A stretch of 18,534 nucleotides of DNA from [Eubacterium] saphenum (lineage in GTDB: Bacteria > Bacillota > Clostridia > Oscillospirales > Ruminococcaceae): positions 1 to 18,534 of the forward strand of contig SFLN01000024.1 in the NCBI GenBank assembly GCA_004554555.1. The letters run 5' to 3'. Shown here piece after piece: positions 7,152 through 14,849 of the stretch. Numbering within the stretch: position 1 is the first letter of the stretch; each line of letters begins with the position of its first letter. The notes beneath the pieces were generated by a model. The model saw nothing but the letters and a program-made list of their open reading frames with translations, was not told the origin of the DNA and made no database searches. Made by a program: the position numbers and the translations under genes.

Positions 7152-7824
7152 AAAAGCGCACGAAAGCGAGATTTCCGCCGAAGCGGAACGGCTCGCCTTG
7201 AAGTTTCTGGGAACGATACCGAAAATCCGCGAGTATGTTGATACGGACGTGCAGGCGGCGTTTGACGGCGACCCTGCCGCGTTCAACAAGGACGAGATAA
7301 TTTTCTCCTATCCGGGGCTGTTTGCGGTAATGGTGAACAGGATTGCGCACGAGCTGTATTTGCTGAACGTGCCGCTGATACCGAGGATAATGACGGAGTA
7401 CGCGCACAGCGTGACGGGAATTGACATTCACCCGGGAGCGCAAATCGGCAAATATTTTTTCATCGACCACGGAACGGGGATTGTTATCGGCGAAACGACG
7501 GTTATCGGCGACAACGTGAAGATTTATCAGGGCGTAACGCTCGGTGCGCTTTCCACGCGCGGCGGGCAGAAGCTGAAGAGCAAAAAGCGCCACCCGACCA
7601 TCGAGGACAACGTGACGATTTATTCGGGCGCGTCCATTCTCGGCGGGGAAACGGTTGTCGGGAAGAATGTGGTTGTCGGCGGTAACGCGTTTATCACGAA
7701 ATCGGTACCCGAGGGCGCGAGAGTTAGTATCAAAAATCAAGAGCTGCGCTACAATTACGACGCCGCTCACCCTGTTCAGCGCGCGGAGTTTGAGGTTGAT
7801 GATAGTTGGTTTTACGTCATTTGA
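6994..7824 (+). CDS. cysE: Serine O-acetyltransferase (main uninterrupted frame)
   Basis: The 276-residue frame, opening at a GTG, covers nearly all of an EpsC/CysE-type enzyme that acetylates serine from acetyl-CoA to give O-acetylserine, the substrate of the cysteine synthase at the head of the operon. Visible parts are LRNIIFPGYF, an alpha-helical N-terminal region, then MTEYAHSVTGIDIHPGAQIG and the left-handed beta-helix hexapeptide repeats. These contain the catalytic-type FIDHGTGIVIGET, GVTLGALS and KKRHPTIEDNVTIYSGASILG. The true gene should start at 6869 in another frame (see that entry). No ribosome binding site was found for GTG 6994, so how much protein is made from this allele is unclear. 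It is the last gene of the operon; a terminator follows at 7911-7943. Confidence 0.85.
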   Translation: MDKLRNIIFPGYFKNGTYRIYTVRNNMTMLLEDVLYNLIKQISIVLRYVPEYEKAHESEISAEAERLALKFLGTIPKIREYVDTDVQAAFDGDPAAFNKDEIIFSYPGLFAVMVNRIAHELYLLNVPLIPRIMTEYAHSVTGIDIHPGAQIGKYFFIDHGTGIVIGETTVIGDNVKIYQGVTLGALSTRGGQKLKSKKRHPTIEDNVTIYSGASILGGETVVGKNVVVGGNAFITKSVPEGARVSIKNQELRYNYDAAHPVQRAEFEVDDSWFYVI

Positions 7825-7868
7825 GAAATTTTTATGCAATCTTAACGGTATCTTTGTGCGAAATGTGC

Positions 7869-7874
7869 TATAAT
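7869..7874 (+). promoter_or_regulatory. Isolated -10 box (weak promoter candidate)
   Basis: A perfect TATAAT stands 44 bases after the cysE stop, preceded by GTGC. There is no good -35 at 16-18 bases; CGGTAT is the best available. If it is active, the transcript would end at the terminator at 7911-7943 and be only about 60 nt. Confidence 0.25.
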
Positions 7875-7910
7875 TATTCTGTAACACACGGAATATATAA
7901 AAATGCGCGG

Positions 7911-7943
7911 AAAAGTCCGAGTAAAATCGGGCTTTTCTTTTTT
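7911..7943 (+). terminator. Intrinsic terminator after cysE
   Basis: A 10-bp stem (AAAAGTCCGA 7911-7920 with TCGGGCTTTT 7927-7936, one T-G pair), a 6-base loop and a T-run (7938-7943). It probably closes the sulfur operon. A perfect 14-bp palindrome, AAAATCCGGATTTT, follows at 7956-7969 and may add to termination. Confidence 0.8.
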
Positions 7944-8002
7944 GGAAGGCGTGAGAAAATCCGGATTTTTTGAAAAAGTGTTGTTATATTTATTACAGGC
8001 AC

Positions 8003-8031
8003 TTGCAAAGCGGTGAAAAATCGGTTATAAT
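8003..8031 (+). promoter_or_regulatory. Promoter of the kdpD-like/kdpE-like operon
   Basis: TTGCAA (8003-8008), a 17-base spacer and TATAAT (8026-8031). The predicted transcript start is near 8038, immediately before the start codons of the kinase gene, so the 5' leader would be very short. Confidence 0.7.
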
Positions 8032-8048
8032 TATATCGGGTGAATAAA

Positions 8049-10079
8049 ATGGAAAAAATGAAATCATCTCCCGATGAGATAAAAAACGTAAACCGAGATG
8101 AGCTTCTCGCGGGCAATTTCTCCGATGATAACACGGACGAGCATATTCTTGTGTGCCTGTCGTCGTCGCCGTCAAATCCGAAGATAATTCGCTCGGCTGC
8201 GCGAATGGCGAAGATATTTAATGGCTCGTTTACGGCGCTGTTTGTGGAAACGCCTGATTTTGCCGTGATGAGTGACGAGGACAAAAAGCGTCTGCGCGAA
8301 AACACAAATCTTGCAAAGCAGTTTGGCGCGAAAATCGAAACAACCTACGGCTCGGATATTGCCTATCAGATTTCGGAGTACGCGCGGCTTTCGGGAATAA
8401 CAAAAATTGTGCTCGGCAGAAGCAAGCCAAAGCGCAGATTTCTCGGAAAACCCGTTTTGACGGAGAGGATAATCGAGTATTCTCCGAACATTGACGTTTA
8501 CATAATCCACCACGCGGCGCCCGAGGGAGCTTTTCGCGTGCAGAAAGCAAAGCCCGCTTCCAAAAAGCACATCTTGTCCGACTGCATAAAAACAGTCGCG
8601 GTTATTGCCGCAGCGACGGGAATCGGATATTTTTTAGAGCTGTTCGGGGTGAGTATGCTGAACGTCATCACCGTATACATTCTGGGAGTGCTGGTGATTT
8701 CGATTTTGACCTCAAGCCGCTGGTTCAGCCTTATTTCATCGTTTCTGAGCGTAGTCGCGTTCAACTTTTTCTTCAACGAGCCGTTCTACTCGCTTAACGC
8801 CTACGATTCCTCGTTTCCGATAACGTTTTTGGTTATGTTCATCTCGGCTTTTATCACGAGCAATCTTGCCGCAATGTTCAAGCAGAACGCGAAGCAGTCG
8901 GCGCTTACGGCGTACAGAACGAGGGTACTTTTTGACACGGACAAGCTGCTGCAAAAAGCGGAAACCAAGACGGAAGCGATTGCTGCGGCGGCAAATCAGC
9001 TTGTAAAGCTGCTCAATCGAAGCGTGATTTTTTACGGTGAAAACAAAGGCGAGCTTGCCGAGCCGCAGATATTCGGTTCATCGGGAAAAGATATTCCCGA
9101 GGAGTATCTTTCCTCTTTGGAAAGAACCGCGGCGGAGCTGACCTTCCGCAAGGACAAAAATTCAAGTGAAGAGGCAAATGCTCTTCCCAAGACAAAGTGC
9201 CTGTATCTTGCGGTGCGCGCCAACGAGAACGTTTACGGTGTTTTCGGAATTGTCATTGATAAAACCCCGCCCGATTCGTTTGAGAACAGCGTTATGCTGT
9301 CGATAATCGGCGAGCTTGCGCTTGCGCTGGACAATCTGCGCAACAGAAGGGAAAAAGAGGACGCGGCGGTTCTCGCGAAAAACGAGCAGCTGCGCGCGAA
9401 TTTGCTGCGCTCGATTTCGCACGATTTGCGCACTCCTCTTATGTCGATTTCGGGAAACGCGGGTTTTTTGGTTGAAGAATCGGAGGGAATCGAGCCGGAA
9501 ATGCGCGCGATAATCTACCAGAGCATTTACGACGACTCGCTCTGGCTGATAAATATCGTTGAGAATTTGTTGTCCGTAACTCGTATTCAAAACGGAACAA
9601 CCGAGCTGCGCCGAAGCTCCGAGCTGATGGAGGAGGTTGTAAGCGAGGCGGTTTCGCGTGTTCGCAAGACAAGCGGCAGAACGATTAATGTTCGCGAGGA
9701 CAACGAGCTGATAATTATGAAAATGGACGCGCGGCTAATCGTGCAGGTGATTGTAAACATCTTGGACAATGCGGTGAAGTATTCGCCTGCGGATACCGAG
9801 ATAACGGTGAACGTGTTCCGGGAGGGCAAGAATGTGGTCACGGAAATCTCCGATTTTGGAAAGGGAATTTCCGACAAGGACAAGCCGCGGATTTTCGACC
9901 TGTTTTACACTGCCGAAACCAAAATTGCCGACAGCCGCCGCAGTATGGGCTTGGGGCTTGCGGTTTGCAAATCGATAATTAACGCGCACGGCGGGGAGAT
10001 TTCCGTCCGCGACAACAAACCGACAGGCACGGTTTTCAGTTTCACCCTGCCCGTGGAGGAGGTTACAATCCATGAATAA
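8049..10079 (+). CDS. kdpD: KdpD-like sensor histidine kinase lacking the N-terminal KdpD domain
   Basis: The membrane sensor kinase has about 676 residues. In order: a universal-stress-protein domain (about 32-157, HILVCLSSSPSN to IDVYIIHH), a short hydrophobic DUF4118 region with about four membrane helices (172-285), a GAF-like region (300-430), a HisKA helix with SISHDLRTPL (phospho-acceptor His458) and an ATPase domain with NILDNAVKYSP, DFGKGIS and GLGLAV. Full-length KdpD, about 890 residues in E. coli, has an additional N-terminal Walker-containing KdpD domain; it is absent here. ATG 8049 is preferred because GGGTGA lies just before it; GTG 8040 is a possible alternative. The stop overlaps the start of the kdpE-like gene. 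No kdpFABC genes lie nearby, and the neighbours are TrkA and an antiporter, so its targets may be those transporters. Confidence 0.88.
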   Translation: MEKMKSSPDEIKNVNRDELLAGNFSDDNTDEHILVCLSSSPSNPKIIRSAARMAKIFNGSFTALFVETPDFAVMSDEDKKRLRENTNLAKQFGAKIETTYGSDIAYQISEYARLSGITKIVLGRSKPKRRFLGKPVLTERIIEYSPNIDVYIIHHAAPEGAFRVQKAKPASKKHILSDCIKTVAVIAAATGIGYFLELFGVSMLNVITVYILGVLVISILTSSRWFSLISSFLSVVAFNFFFNEPFYSLNAYDSSFPITFLVMFISAFITSNLAAMFKQNAKQSALTAYRTRVLFDTDKLLQKAETKTEAIAAAANQLVKLLNRSVIFYGENKGELAEPQIFGSSGKDIPEEYLSSLERTAAELTFRKDKNSSEEANALPKTKCLYLAVRANENVYGVFGIVIDKTPPDSFENSVMLSIIGELALALDNLRNRREKEDAAVLAKNEQLRANLLRSISHDLRTPLMSISGNAGFLVEESEGIEPEMRAIIYQSIYDDSLWLINIVENLLSVTRIQNGTTELRRSSELMEEVVSEAVSRVRKTSGRTINVREDNELIIMKMDARLIVQVIVNILDNAVKYSPADTEITVNVFREGKNVVTEISDFGKGISDKDKPRIFDLFYTAETKIADSRRSMGLGLAVCKSIINAHGGEISVRDNKPTGTVFSFTLPVEEVTIHE

Positions 10080-10770
10080 GACAACAATCCTCGTGGTTGA
10101 GGATGACAGCGCTGTACGAAACCTTATCACAAACACGCTTGAAACGCACGATTACGAGTACATAAAAGCGGTGAACGGGCAGAGCGCGCTTCAGGAAACC
10201 TCAGCTCACAAGCCCGATATAATTCTGTTGGATTTGGGGCTGCCCGATATTGACGGGATTGAGGTTATAAAGCGCATTCGCACCTGGTCGGAGGTGCCGA
10301 TTATCGTGATAAGCGCACGCAGCGAGGACACCGACAAGATTGACGCGCTGGATTCGGGCGCGGACGATTACCTCACAAAGCCGTTTTCCATCGATGAGCT
10401 TCTGGCGCGGCTTCGCGTAACGCAGCGGCGTCTTGCGAGCATGAAAAACGCGGACGCGGAGGACTCCGAGTTCACAAACGGCGAGCTGCGGATTGATTAC
10501 GCGGCGGGAAGCGTTTTTATGAACGACGAGGAAATTCACCTCACCCCGATTGAATACAAGCTGCTCTGCCTTTTGGCGAAAAACATCGGAAAGGTGCTCA
10601 CGCACACCACCATCACGAACAGCATTTGGGGCAGCTCGTTTGACAGCGATGTGGCTTCGCTGCGCGTGTTTATGGCAACGCTTCGCAAAAAGCTGGACAA
10701 AAGCTCCAAATCGGGCCAGCAGTACATTCAGACGCATATCGGCATAGGTTATCGAATGAACAAATTATAA
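10072..10770 (+). CDS. kdpE: KdpE-like OmpR-family response regulator
   Basis: The 232-residue regulator has an N-terminal receiver domain (ILVVEDD, the phospho-acceptor Asp54 in LLDLGLPD, LTKPFS with the conserved lysine) and a C-terminal winged-helix DNA-binding domain (HLTPIEYKLLCLLAKN, then LRVFMATLRKKLD and GIGYRM). ATG 10072 overlaps the end of the kinase gene by 8 bases and has GGAGGAGG upstream, so the pair is translationally coupled. In known systems KdpD phosphorylates KdpE to control potassium uptake; the regulon here is not visible. It is convergent with trkA across a shared terminator. Confidence 0.92.
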   Translation: MNKTTILVVEDDSAVRNLITNTLETHDYEYIKAVNGQSALQETSAHKPDIILLDLGLPDIDGIEVIKRIRTWSEVPIIVISARSEDTDKIDALDSGADDYLTKPFSIDELLARLRVTQRRLASMKNADAEDSEFTNGELRIDYAAGSVFMNDEEIHLTPIEYKLLCLLAKNIGKVLTHTTITNSIWGSSFDSDVASLRVFMATLRKKLDKSSKSGQQYIQTHIGIGYRMNKL

Positions 10771-10786
10771 TTTTGGGCAAAATAAA

Positions 10787-10821
10787 TCCCCGTAAATTTC
10801 GCGATTTACGGGGAAATTTTT
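10787..10821. terminator. Bidirectional terminator between kdpE and trkA
   Basis: An 11-bp perfect stem (10787-10797 with 10804-10814) and a 6-base loop are flanked by T-rich sequence (10817-10821) on plus and A-rich sequence (10781-10786) on the other side. It can therefore serve both convergent genes. On the right it touches the trkA stop codon. Confidence 0.85.
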
Positions 10822-12187
10822 ATCTGAAAATCTCGTTAAGCGTGTTGTATCTGCCGCCGGATTTCGTGACCGCGATAACCTTGTCGCCGCTTTTTATGCA
10901 GCTTTTTCCGTCGGGAATTATGGTTTCGCCGCCGCGAATGATGAGCGCGATGATGACGTCCTTGTTGAGCCGAAAATCGCTTGATGAGAACGGGATATCG
11001 AGCGCCTTGCAGTTGTCGTAAGCCATAAATTCGATTGCCTCCGCGCCGCCGTCCGCAATGAGGCTGATTTGCCCGATATCGTCGCCCTTTTCGTTGTAGA
11101 ACGCGATGTTGCGGATAAACCCGAGGAGCTTTTCGGCTGCGGTGACAACGGGCGAAACGGTGATTTGGATATCGGTTTTACGCAGGAGCTTTTCATACTG
11201 CGGCGAGGTAATTCGGGTGATGACCGAGCGCACGCCGCTTGACCACGCGAAAAGCGAGTTTACAAGGTTTCTGTCGTCCTCGCCCGTGAGGGAAACGCAC
11301 GCGTCAAAGCTGCGCAAATCCTGCTGCATAAGGGTATCGGCGTCGTTTATGTAAGAGATTTCGGCTTTGGGGAAAAGCTCGGTGAGTCTGCGGCAGCGCT
11401 CCATATCGCGGTCGATAATCTTGACGGATTTTTTGAGCCGCAAAAGGTGATTTGCGAGGTAATAGCCCGTGGTACCGCAGCCGATTATCAGCACCTTATC
11501 CGCCTTAATATCGGGCAGACCGAGGCTTGCGAGTATCGAGTGAACGGAGCTTTTCGCGGAGATAATCTCGATTTCATCGTCGGCTTTGAGGACGAAGCTG
11601 CCGTCGGGAATATAGATTTTTTTGCCGCGGCGAACGGTGCCGACAAGCATATTCTCGCTGAAAAATCGCTTTACATCAATCATTGATTTCCCGTCCAGCG
11701 CGCCGCCCTTTTCAACGGTGGTTCTGAGCATAATCGCGTTTTCCCCGAAAACCGCGTCCGTCTTGACCTTGCCTGTTTTGCCTATCTGCAAGCCGATTTC
11801 TTCGGCAGCGGCAAGGCGCGGGTTTATGACGAAATCGATGGAAACGAGCTTTTTGAAATAGTCGGTGTCCTCAACCAAATCGGGGCGGTGAATAAGCGCG
11901 GAGGAATAGCGCGTTCCGCAGTCCTTGGCTATCATACAGCAGAGGATATTTATCTCATCCACGGGCGTGAGCGCGACGATAACGTCTGCGGTATCCGCGC
12001 CCGCTTTCATCAGAACGCTGCGCGCGGAGCCGCTTCCGCAGACGCCCGAAACGTTGTAGAGGTCGGTTGCCTTGTCCACCTCCTGCTGATTGCTGTCGAT
12101 AACGGACACGTCGCATTCGGGGTTTGCCGAGAGAATTTTCACGAGAAACGAGCCGATATTGCTCATACCCACAACAATGATTTTCAT
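10820..12187 (-). CDS. trkA: TrkA potassium-transport regulatory subunit
   Basis: At 455 residues it has the standard TrkA length, with two tandem RCK units. Each unit has an NAD(H)-binding Rossmann domain followed by a TrkA_C domain. The first opens with MKIIVVGMSNIGSFL, in which a Ser replaces the second Gly of the usual GxGxxG, and has IDSNQQEVDKA. The second has VLIIGCGTTGYYLA and IIDRDMERC. TrkA is cytoplasmic and gates a TrkH/KtrB-type K+ channel. No TrkH gene is in the window. The ATG overlaps the antiporter stop by one base (TAATG), which indicates coupled translation. The pairing suggests that this RCK protein could instead act on the antiporter; that is inference. Confidence 0.92.
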   Translation of the reverse strand: MKIIVVGMSNIGSFLVKILSANPECDVSVIDSNQQEVDKATDLYNVSGVCGSGSARSVLMKAGADTADVIVALTPVDEINILCCMIAKDCGTRYSSALIHRPDLVEDTDYFKKLVSIDFVINPRLAAAEEIGLQIGKTGKVKTDAVFGENAIMLRTTVEKGGALDGKSMIDVKRFFSENMLVGTVRRGKKIYIPDGSFVLKADDEIEIISAKSSVHSILASLGLPDIKADKVLIIGCGTTGYYLANHLLRLKKSVKIIDRDMERCRRLTELFPKAEISYINDADTLMQQDLRSFDACVSLTGEDDRNLVNSLFAWSSGVRSVITRITSPQYEKLLRKTDIQITVSPVVTAAEKLLGFIRNIAFYNEKGDDIGQISLIADGGAEAIEFMAYDNCKALDIPFSSSDFRLNKDVIIALIIRGGETIIPDGKSCIKSGDKVIAVTKSGGRYNTLNEIFR

Positions 12188-13485
12188 TACTTTTTCATCT
12201 CGCTTTCTTTTCTTATACGGAGCGCTTTTTTGCGTTCAATTCGCCGATAAATCGGCTTTGTGGCAAGACCTTGGACAATTGTGGTGAAGAAGATTGTCGC
12301 GTAGGCGAGGTTCACCGCGAGCAGGTATTCCGTTTCACCGAGAAAGGCTGCGGTGCTCATCGCAAGCGCGAGCGAAAGCCCGCCTTTAAGCCCTGTCCAG
12401 GTCATAAGCGCGGAGTATTCGGTAAGGCTGTAATTGCCGGGGATTTTGCGTTTTCCGGTGATTGCGCCGGCGGTCATAACTCCCGCAAATCTCGAAACCA
12501 GCCCGATTATAATCGCTGCCGGAATGATGAACCAGATGTATTCGCTCGGCTTTGCGCTGAGGAGCGACAGCCCAATCATCACGAACAGCACGGAATTGAG
12601 GATTTCCTCGGCGGCGTCCCAAAAGCTGCGGTAAACGCCCTCGGTATCGGTGATGATAATGCTGTCGGACTTTTTGGCGGTCATATAGGAGAAGTACATT
12701 CCGCAGACAACCGACGCGATAATTCCCGAAAAGCCGAATTTCTCGCATACGAAATAGCTGAGCGAAACGTCAAGCAGGCTGATGATAATACGCGTGACGG
12801 GGCTTTTGGTGAGGGTTATGAGCTTGAACAGGAGGAACGATACGACAAGCGCGACGCCAAGCGCTCCGAACACCTCTTTGAGCATAACCAGCAGGAAATT
12901 CTCCTCACCGCTGCGGCTTACGATGCTTTTGACGAAGAGGAAAAGCGCAACGCCCGTGCCGTCGTTGAAGAGCGACTCGCTCTCGATAACCGAGGTAACG
13001 TTTTTGGACAAACCGAGCTTGTTGAGGATACCGGTCGCGGCGATGGGGTCGGTTGGCGAAACGATGCACCCGAGCAAAATGCACAGCCATATATCGAGTT
13101 TTATGCCGAACACAAATCCCGCTGCCCAGAAAATCAGCCCGTAAAGCGCCGAGGAAATAACCGTGGTTATCAGCGCGAGGAGGCTTATTGTTTTGATGTT
13201 GGACTTGAATTTGCGGAAGTTTACCTTGCCCGCGCCCGCGAACAGCATAAAGCACAAAACGCCGTCAAGCAGGTATTCCGAGAAGCCGAAATTTCCGATT
13301 TCATTCACGAAATCGGTGAACGCACACTCACCCGCGAGATTTTTGGCGACAAGCAGCCCCACGCTTATCACCGAAGAAAACAGCACCAGCGCGATATCGC
13401 CCTGCATATGTATAAAGCGCTCGTTTATCGCGCGGATTACCACAATCAGTACCAGAATTATCAGGAAGCATTCCATTATGCCCAT
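12187..13485 (-). CDS. CPA1-family Na+(K+)/H+ antiporter
   Basis: The protein has about 432 residues with some 12 hydrophobic helices. The CPA1 signatures are SPTDPIA (about 143-149), ESESLFNDG (about 168-176, with the Asp of the ion site) and TWTGLKGGLSLALAMS near the C-terminus, which ends in a short basic tail. It exchanges protons for Na+ or K+ across the membrane; which ion cannot be told. ATG 13485 is chosen over an upstream GTG (13518) because AAAGGA lies 9 bases before it and the upstream stretch lacks a site. It is the first gene of an operon with trkA. That pairing, beside a KdpDE-like system, suggests joint control of potassium or pH homeostasis. Confidence 0.88.
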   Translation of the reverse strand: MGIMECFLIILVLIVVIRAINERFIHMQGDIALVLFSSVISVGLLVAKNLAGECAFTDFVNEIGNFGFSEYLLDGVLCFMLFAGAGKVNFRKFKSNIKTISLLALITTVISSALYGLIFWAAGFVFGIKLDIWLCILLGCIVSPTDPIAATGILNKLGLSKNVTSVIESESLFNDGTGVALFLFVKSIVSRSGEENFLLVMLKEVFGALGVALVVSFLLFKLITLTKSPVTRIIISLLDVSLSYFVCEKFGFSGIIASVVCGMYFSYMTAKKSDSIIITDTEGVYRSFWDAAEEILNSVLFVMIGLSLLSAKPSEYIWFIIPAAIIIGLVSRFAGVMTAGAITGKRKIPGNYSLTEYSALMTWTGLKGGLSLALAMSTAAFLGETEYLLAVNLAYATIFFTTIVQGLATKPIYRRIERKKALRIRKESEMKK

Positions 13486-13520
13486 TTCAAAAGTTCCTTT
13501 CAAAACCCGTTTTAACACTA

Positions 13521-13526
13521 ATTATA
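13521..13526 (-). promoter_or_regulatory. -10 box for the antiporter/trkA operon (weak)
   Basis: On the minus strand a perfect TATAAT lies 35 bases before the antiporter ATG. The region at the expected -35 position is AT-rich without a clear TTGACA, so the promoter may be activator-dependent. Confidence 0.4.
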
Positions 13527-13587
13527 GATTATCACAAAACGTATTAATTTTGTATAAAGATTTGGGCGATGGATTTGGCGAAAAGAG

Positions 13588-13616
13588 TTGACATCGCGCT
13601 GAAAATTTGTTATAAT
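13588..13616 (+). promoter_or_regulatory. Consensus promoter for the HELTH-motif gene
   Basis: A perfect TTGACA (13588-13593), a 17-base spacer and a perfect TATAAT (13611-13616), 47 bases before the ATG at 13663. This is the strongest promoter by consensus in the window. Confidence 0.88.
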
Positions 13617-13662
13617 CAAGGAAGGATTTTTGGTGAAGAGAAACGAATTTGGGGGAGTGAAA

Positions 13663-14541
13663 ATGACGGTTATAGGAGAGCTTGCAAAGCGTTTTCCGCA
13701 GCTTTTTATAAAGCCCGAAAAGGGCGCGTCGCAAAGCGAGGTTTATCGCGGGATTGTCCGCAGGGGCGAGAGCTTTTCGGGTGATTTGGCGCACTTTAGT
13801 TGTTCTGGCGAGGACAGTCTGACGGTAGAGGAAACGCCTGCGGGAAAGGCTGAGGTTGTGTTCCTCAAAAACCGCGAGGATTTCGAGTGTTTTTATCGGA
13901 TAATGGCGGCGAAATGCGAGCCCGTGCCGATTTTGCGGACAGTCGGCGCGGCGTACATCGGCGGGATAAACGACTGGAGCAAAATCCACGCGCACATCGC
14001 CGAATACGAGAAAAACGGCGGCACGGACAGCGCGGGTGAATTTGCGAGATTTACCGCCGAGAAGAGCAACTACAAGACCTCGATAATTCTGCTCTCGGAC
14101 GGCTTTTACAGCAATTTAAGCAGCGAAAACACGCCGTTTTCCGAGGAACGGTGGCTTAAAATTTCGCTTGAAATCCGCAAATATCACGAGCTTACGCACT
14201 TTGTTTGCAGGAGCTTTTTCCCGACAAAAATCAACGCGATTTGGGACGAAATTCTTGCGGATTTTTACGGACTTTTGTGCGCGACGGGGAGCTATAACTC
14301 GGAGCTTGCGCTGAAATTTCTTGGGATAAACGGCGGGAAATACACGGACGGTCGGCTTGAGCGATACGTTGAAAACTCACCGATAACCGAGGAGCTTGTC
14401 GGGGAAATTGTCGGGCTTTCTGCGCTTTTGGAGGAGCTTGTTCCGGAGAAATTTGACAGGAACGCGGATAATTTCAAGACGGTGATTTCCTTAGAGGAGC
14501 GCTCGGAGGAGCTTTTGAAAAAGTTCCCGCTTGTGAAATAA
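13663..14541 (+). CDS. Uncharacterised protein with HELTH zincin motif
   Basis: I do not recognise this 292-residue protein. ATG 13663 follows GGGGGAG; a TTG at 13630 is in frame but lacks a site. There is no signal peptide or membrane helix, so it is probably cytoplasmic. The central region reads YHELTHFVCR, an HExxH metal site (His175, Glu176, His179), followed 16 residues later by DEILADF (Asp195/Glu196), placed to supply a third zinc ligand. Together these suggest a zincin-type metallopeptidase-like fold. The substrate is unknown and catalysis is unproven. The N-terminal part contains SEVYRGIVRRGESFSGD and many charged residues. It is transcribed alone from a consensus promoter and ends in its own terminator. 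Confidence 0.75.
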   Translation: MTVIGELAKRFPQLFIKPEKGASQSEVYRGIVRRGESFSGDLAHFSCSGEDSLTVEETPAGKAEVVFLKNREDFECFYRIMAAKCEPVPILRTVGAAYIGGINDWSKIHAHIAEYEKNGGTDSAGEFARFTAEKSNYKTSIILLSDGFYSNLSSENTPFSEERWLKISLEIRKYHELTHFVCRSFFPTKINAIWDEILADFYGLLCATGSYNSELALKFLGINGGKYTDGRLERYVENSPITEELVGEIVGLSALLEELVPEKFDRNADNFKTVISLEERSEELLKKFPLVK

Positions 14542-14544
14542 AGC

Positions 14545-14574
14545 AAAAGGCGTACTTTTTCGGTACGCCTTTTT
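14545..14574 (+). terminator. Intrinsic terminator after the HELTH gene
   Basis: A perfect 11-bp stem (AAAAGGCGTAC 14545-14555 with GTACGCCTTTT 14563-14573), a 7-base loop and a T-run, starting 3 bases after the stop codon. Confidence 0.9.
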
Positions 14575-14589
14575 GATAAATCGAAAGTT

Positions 14590-14647
14590 GTTTGCAAACG
14601 CAGCTTTTCTTTGTACAAACTGTAATATTTTGTTCTCCGGAAAATAT
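14590..14647. repeat. Cluster of palindromes before the recombinase unit
   Basis: Three short palindromes lie within 58 bases: GTTTGCAAAC (14590-14599), TTGTACAA near 14611-14618, and ATATTTT/AAAATAT (14625-14631 with 14641-14647) around a 9-base centre containing CTCCGG. They sit just upstream of the small ORF and the recombinase. They could be an operator or part of an attachment site; neither can be shown from this sequence alone. Confidence 0.35.
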
Positions 14648-14681
14648 ATTATAGCAAGAGCAAGTGGAAAGGGGCGTGCTT

Positions 14682-14849
14682 ATGGGATACAGGGTGACGA
14701 CGACAGCTCCCGAGACGAGGAGCGAGAGCCTGCGAAACGAAGCGGCGCGGCGGGTTTACGAGGAGCTTTTGCGGTACAAGGAGAAAGTCGGCGAAAACGC
14801 TTGTGGGGGAACGCTGAATGACGGCAATTTACGCGCGGCAAAGCGTTGA
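14682..14849 (+). CDS. Small unknown protein upstream of recombinase
   Basis: This 55-residue ORF has AAAGGGG 7 bases before its ATG and overlaps the recombinase start by 32 bases, so it may be translationally coupled to it. It is highly charged and predicted mainly helical (ETRSESLRNEAARRVYEELL), with no recognised domain. Its position suggests a regulator or accessory factor of the recombinase, but the evidence is only position and the ribosome binding site. It may also be a translated leader that sets recombinase expression. Confidence 0.5.
   Translation: MGYRVTTTAPETRSESLRNEAARRVYEELLRYKEKVGENACGGTLNDGNLRAAKR

Noticed and set aside
12271..13515. Long plus-strand frame (414 codons) opposite the antiporter
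   Set aside because: It is the complement of a clear CPA1 antiporter. The composition (rich in Arg, Glu and His) and the lack of a ribosome binding site or family match mark it as a shadow.
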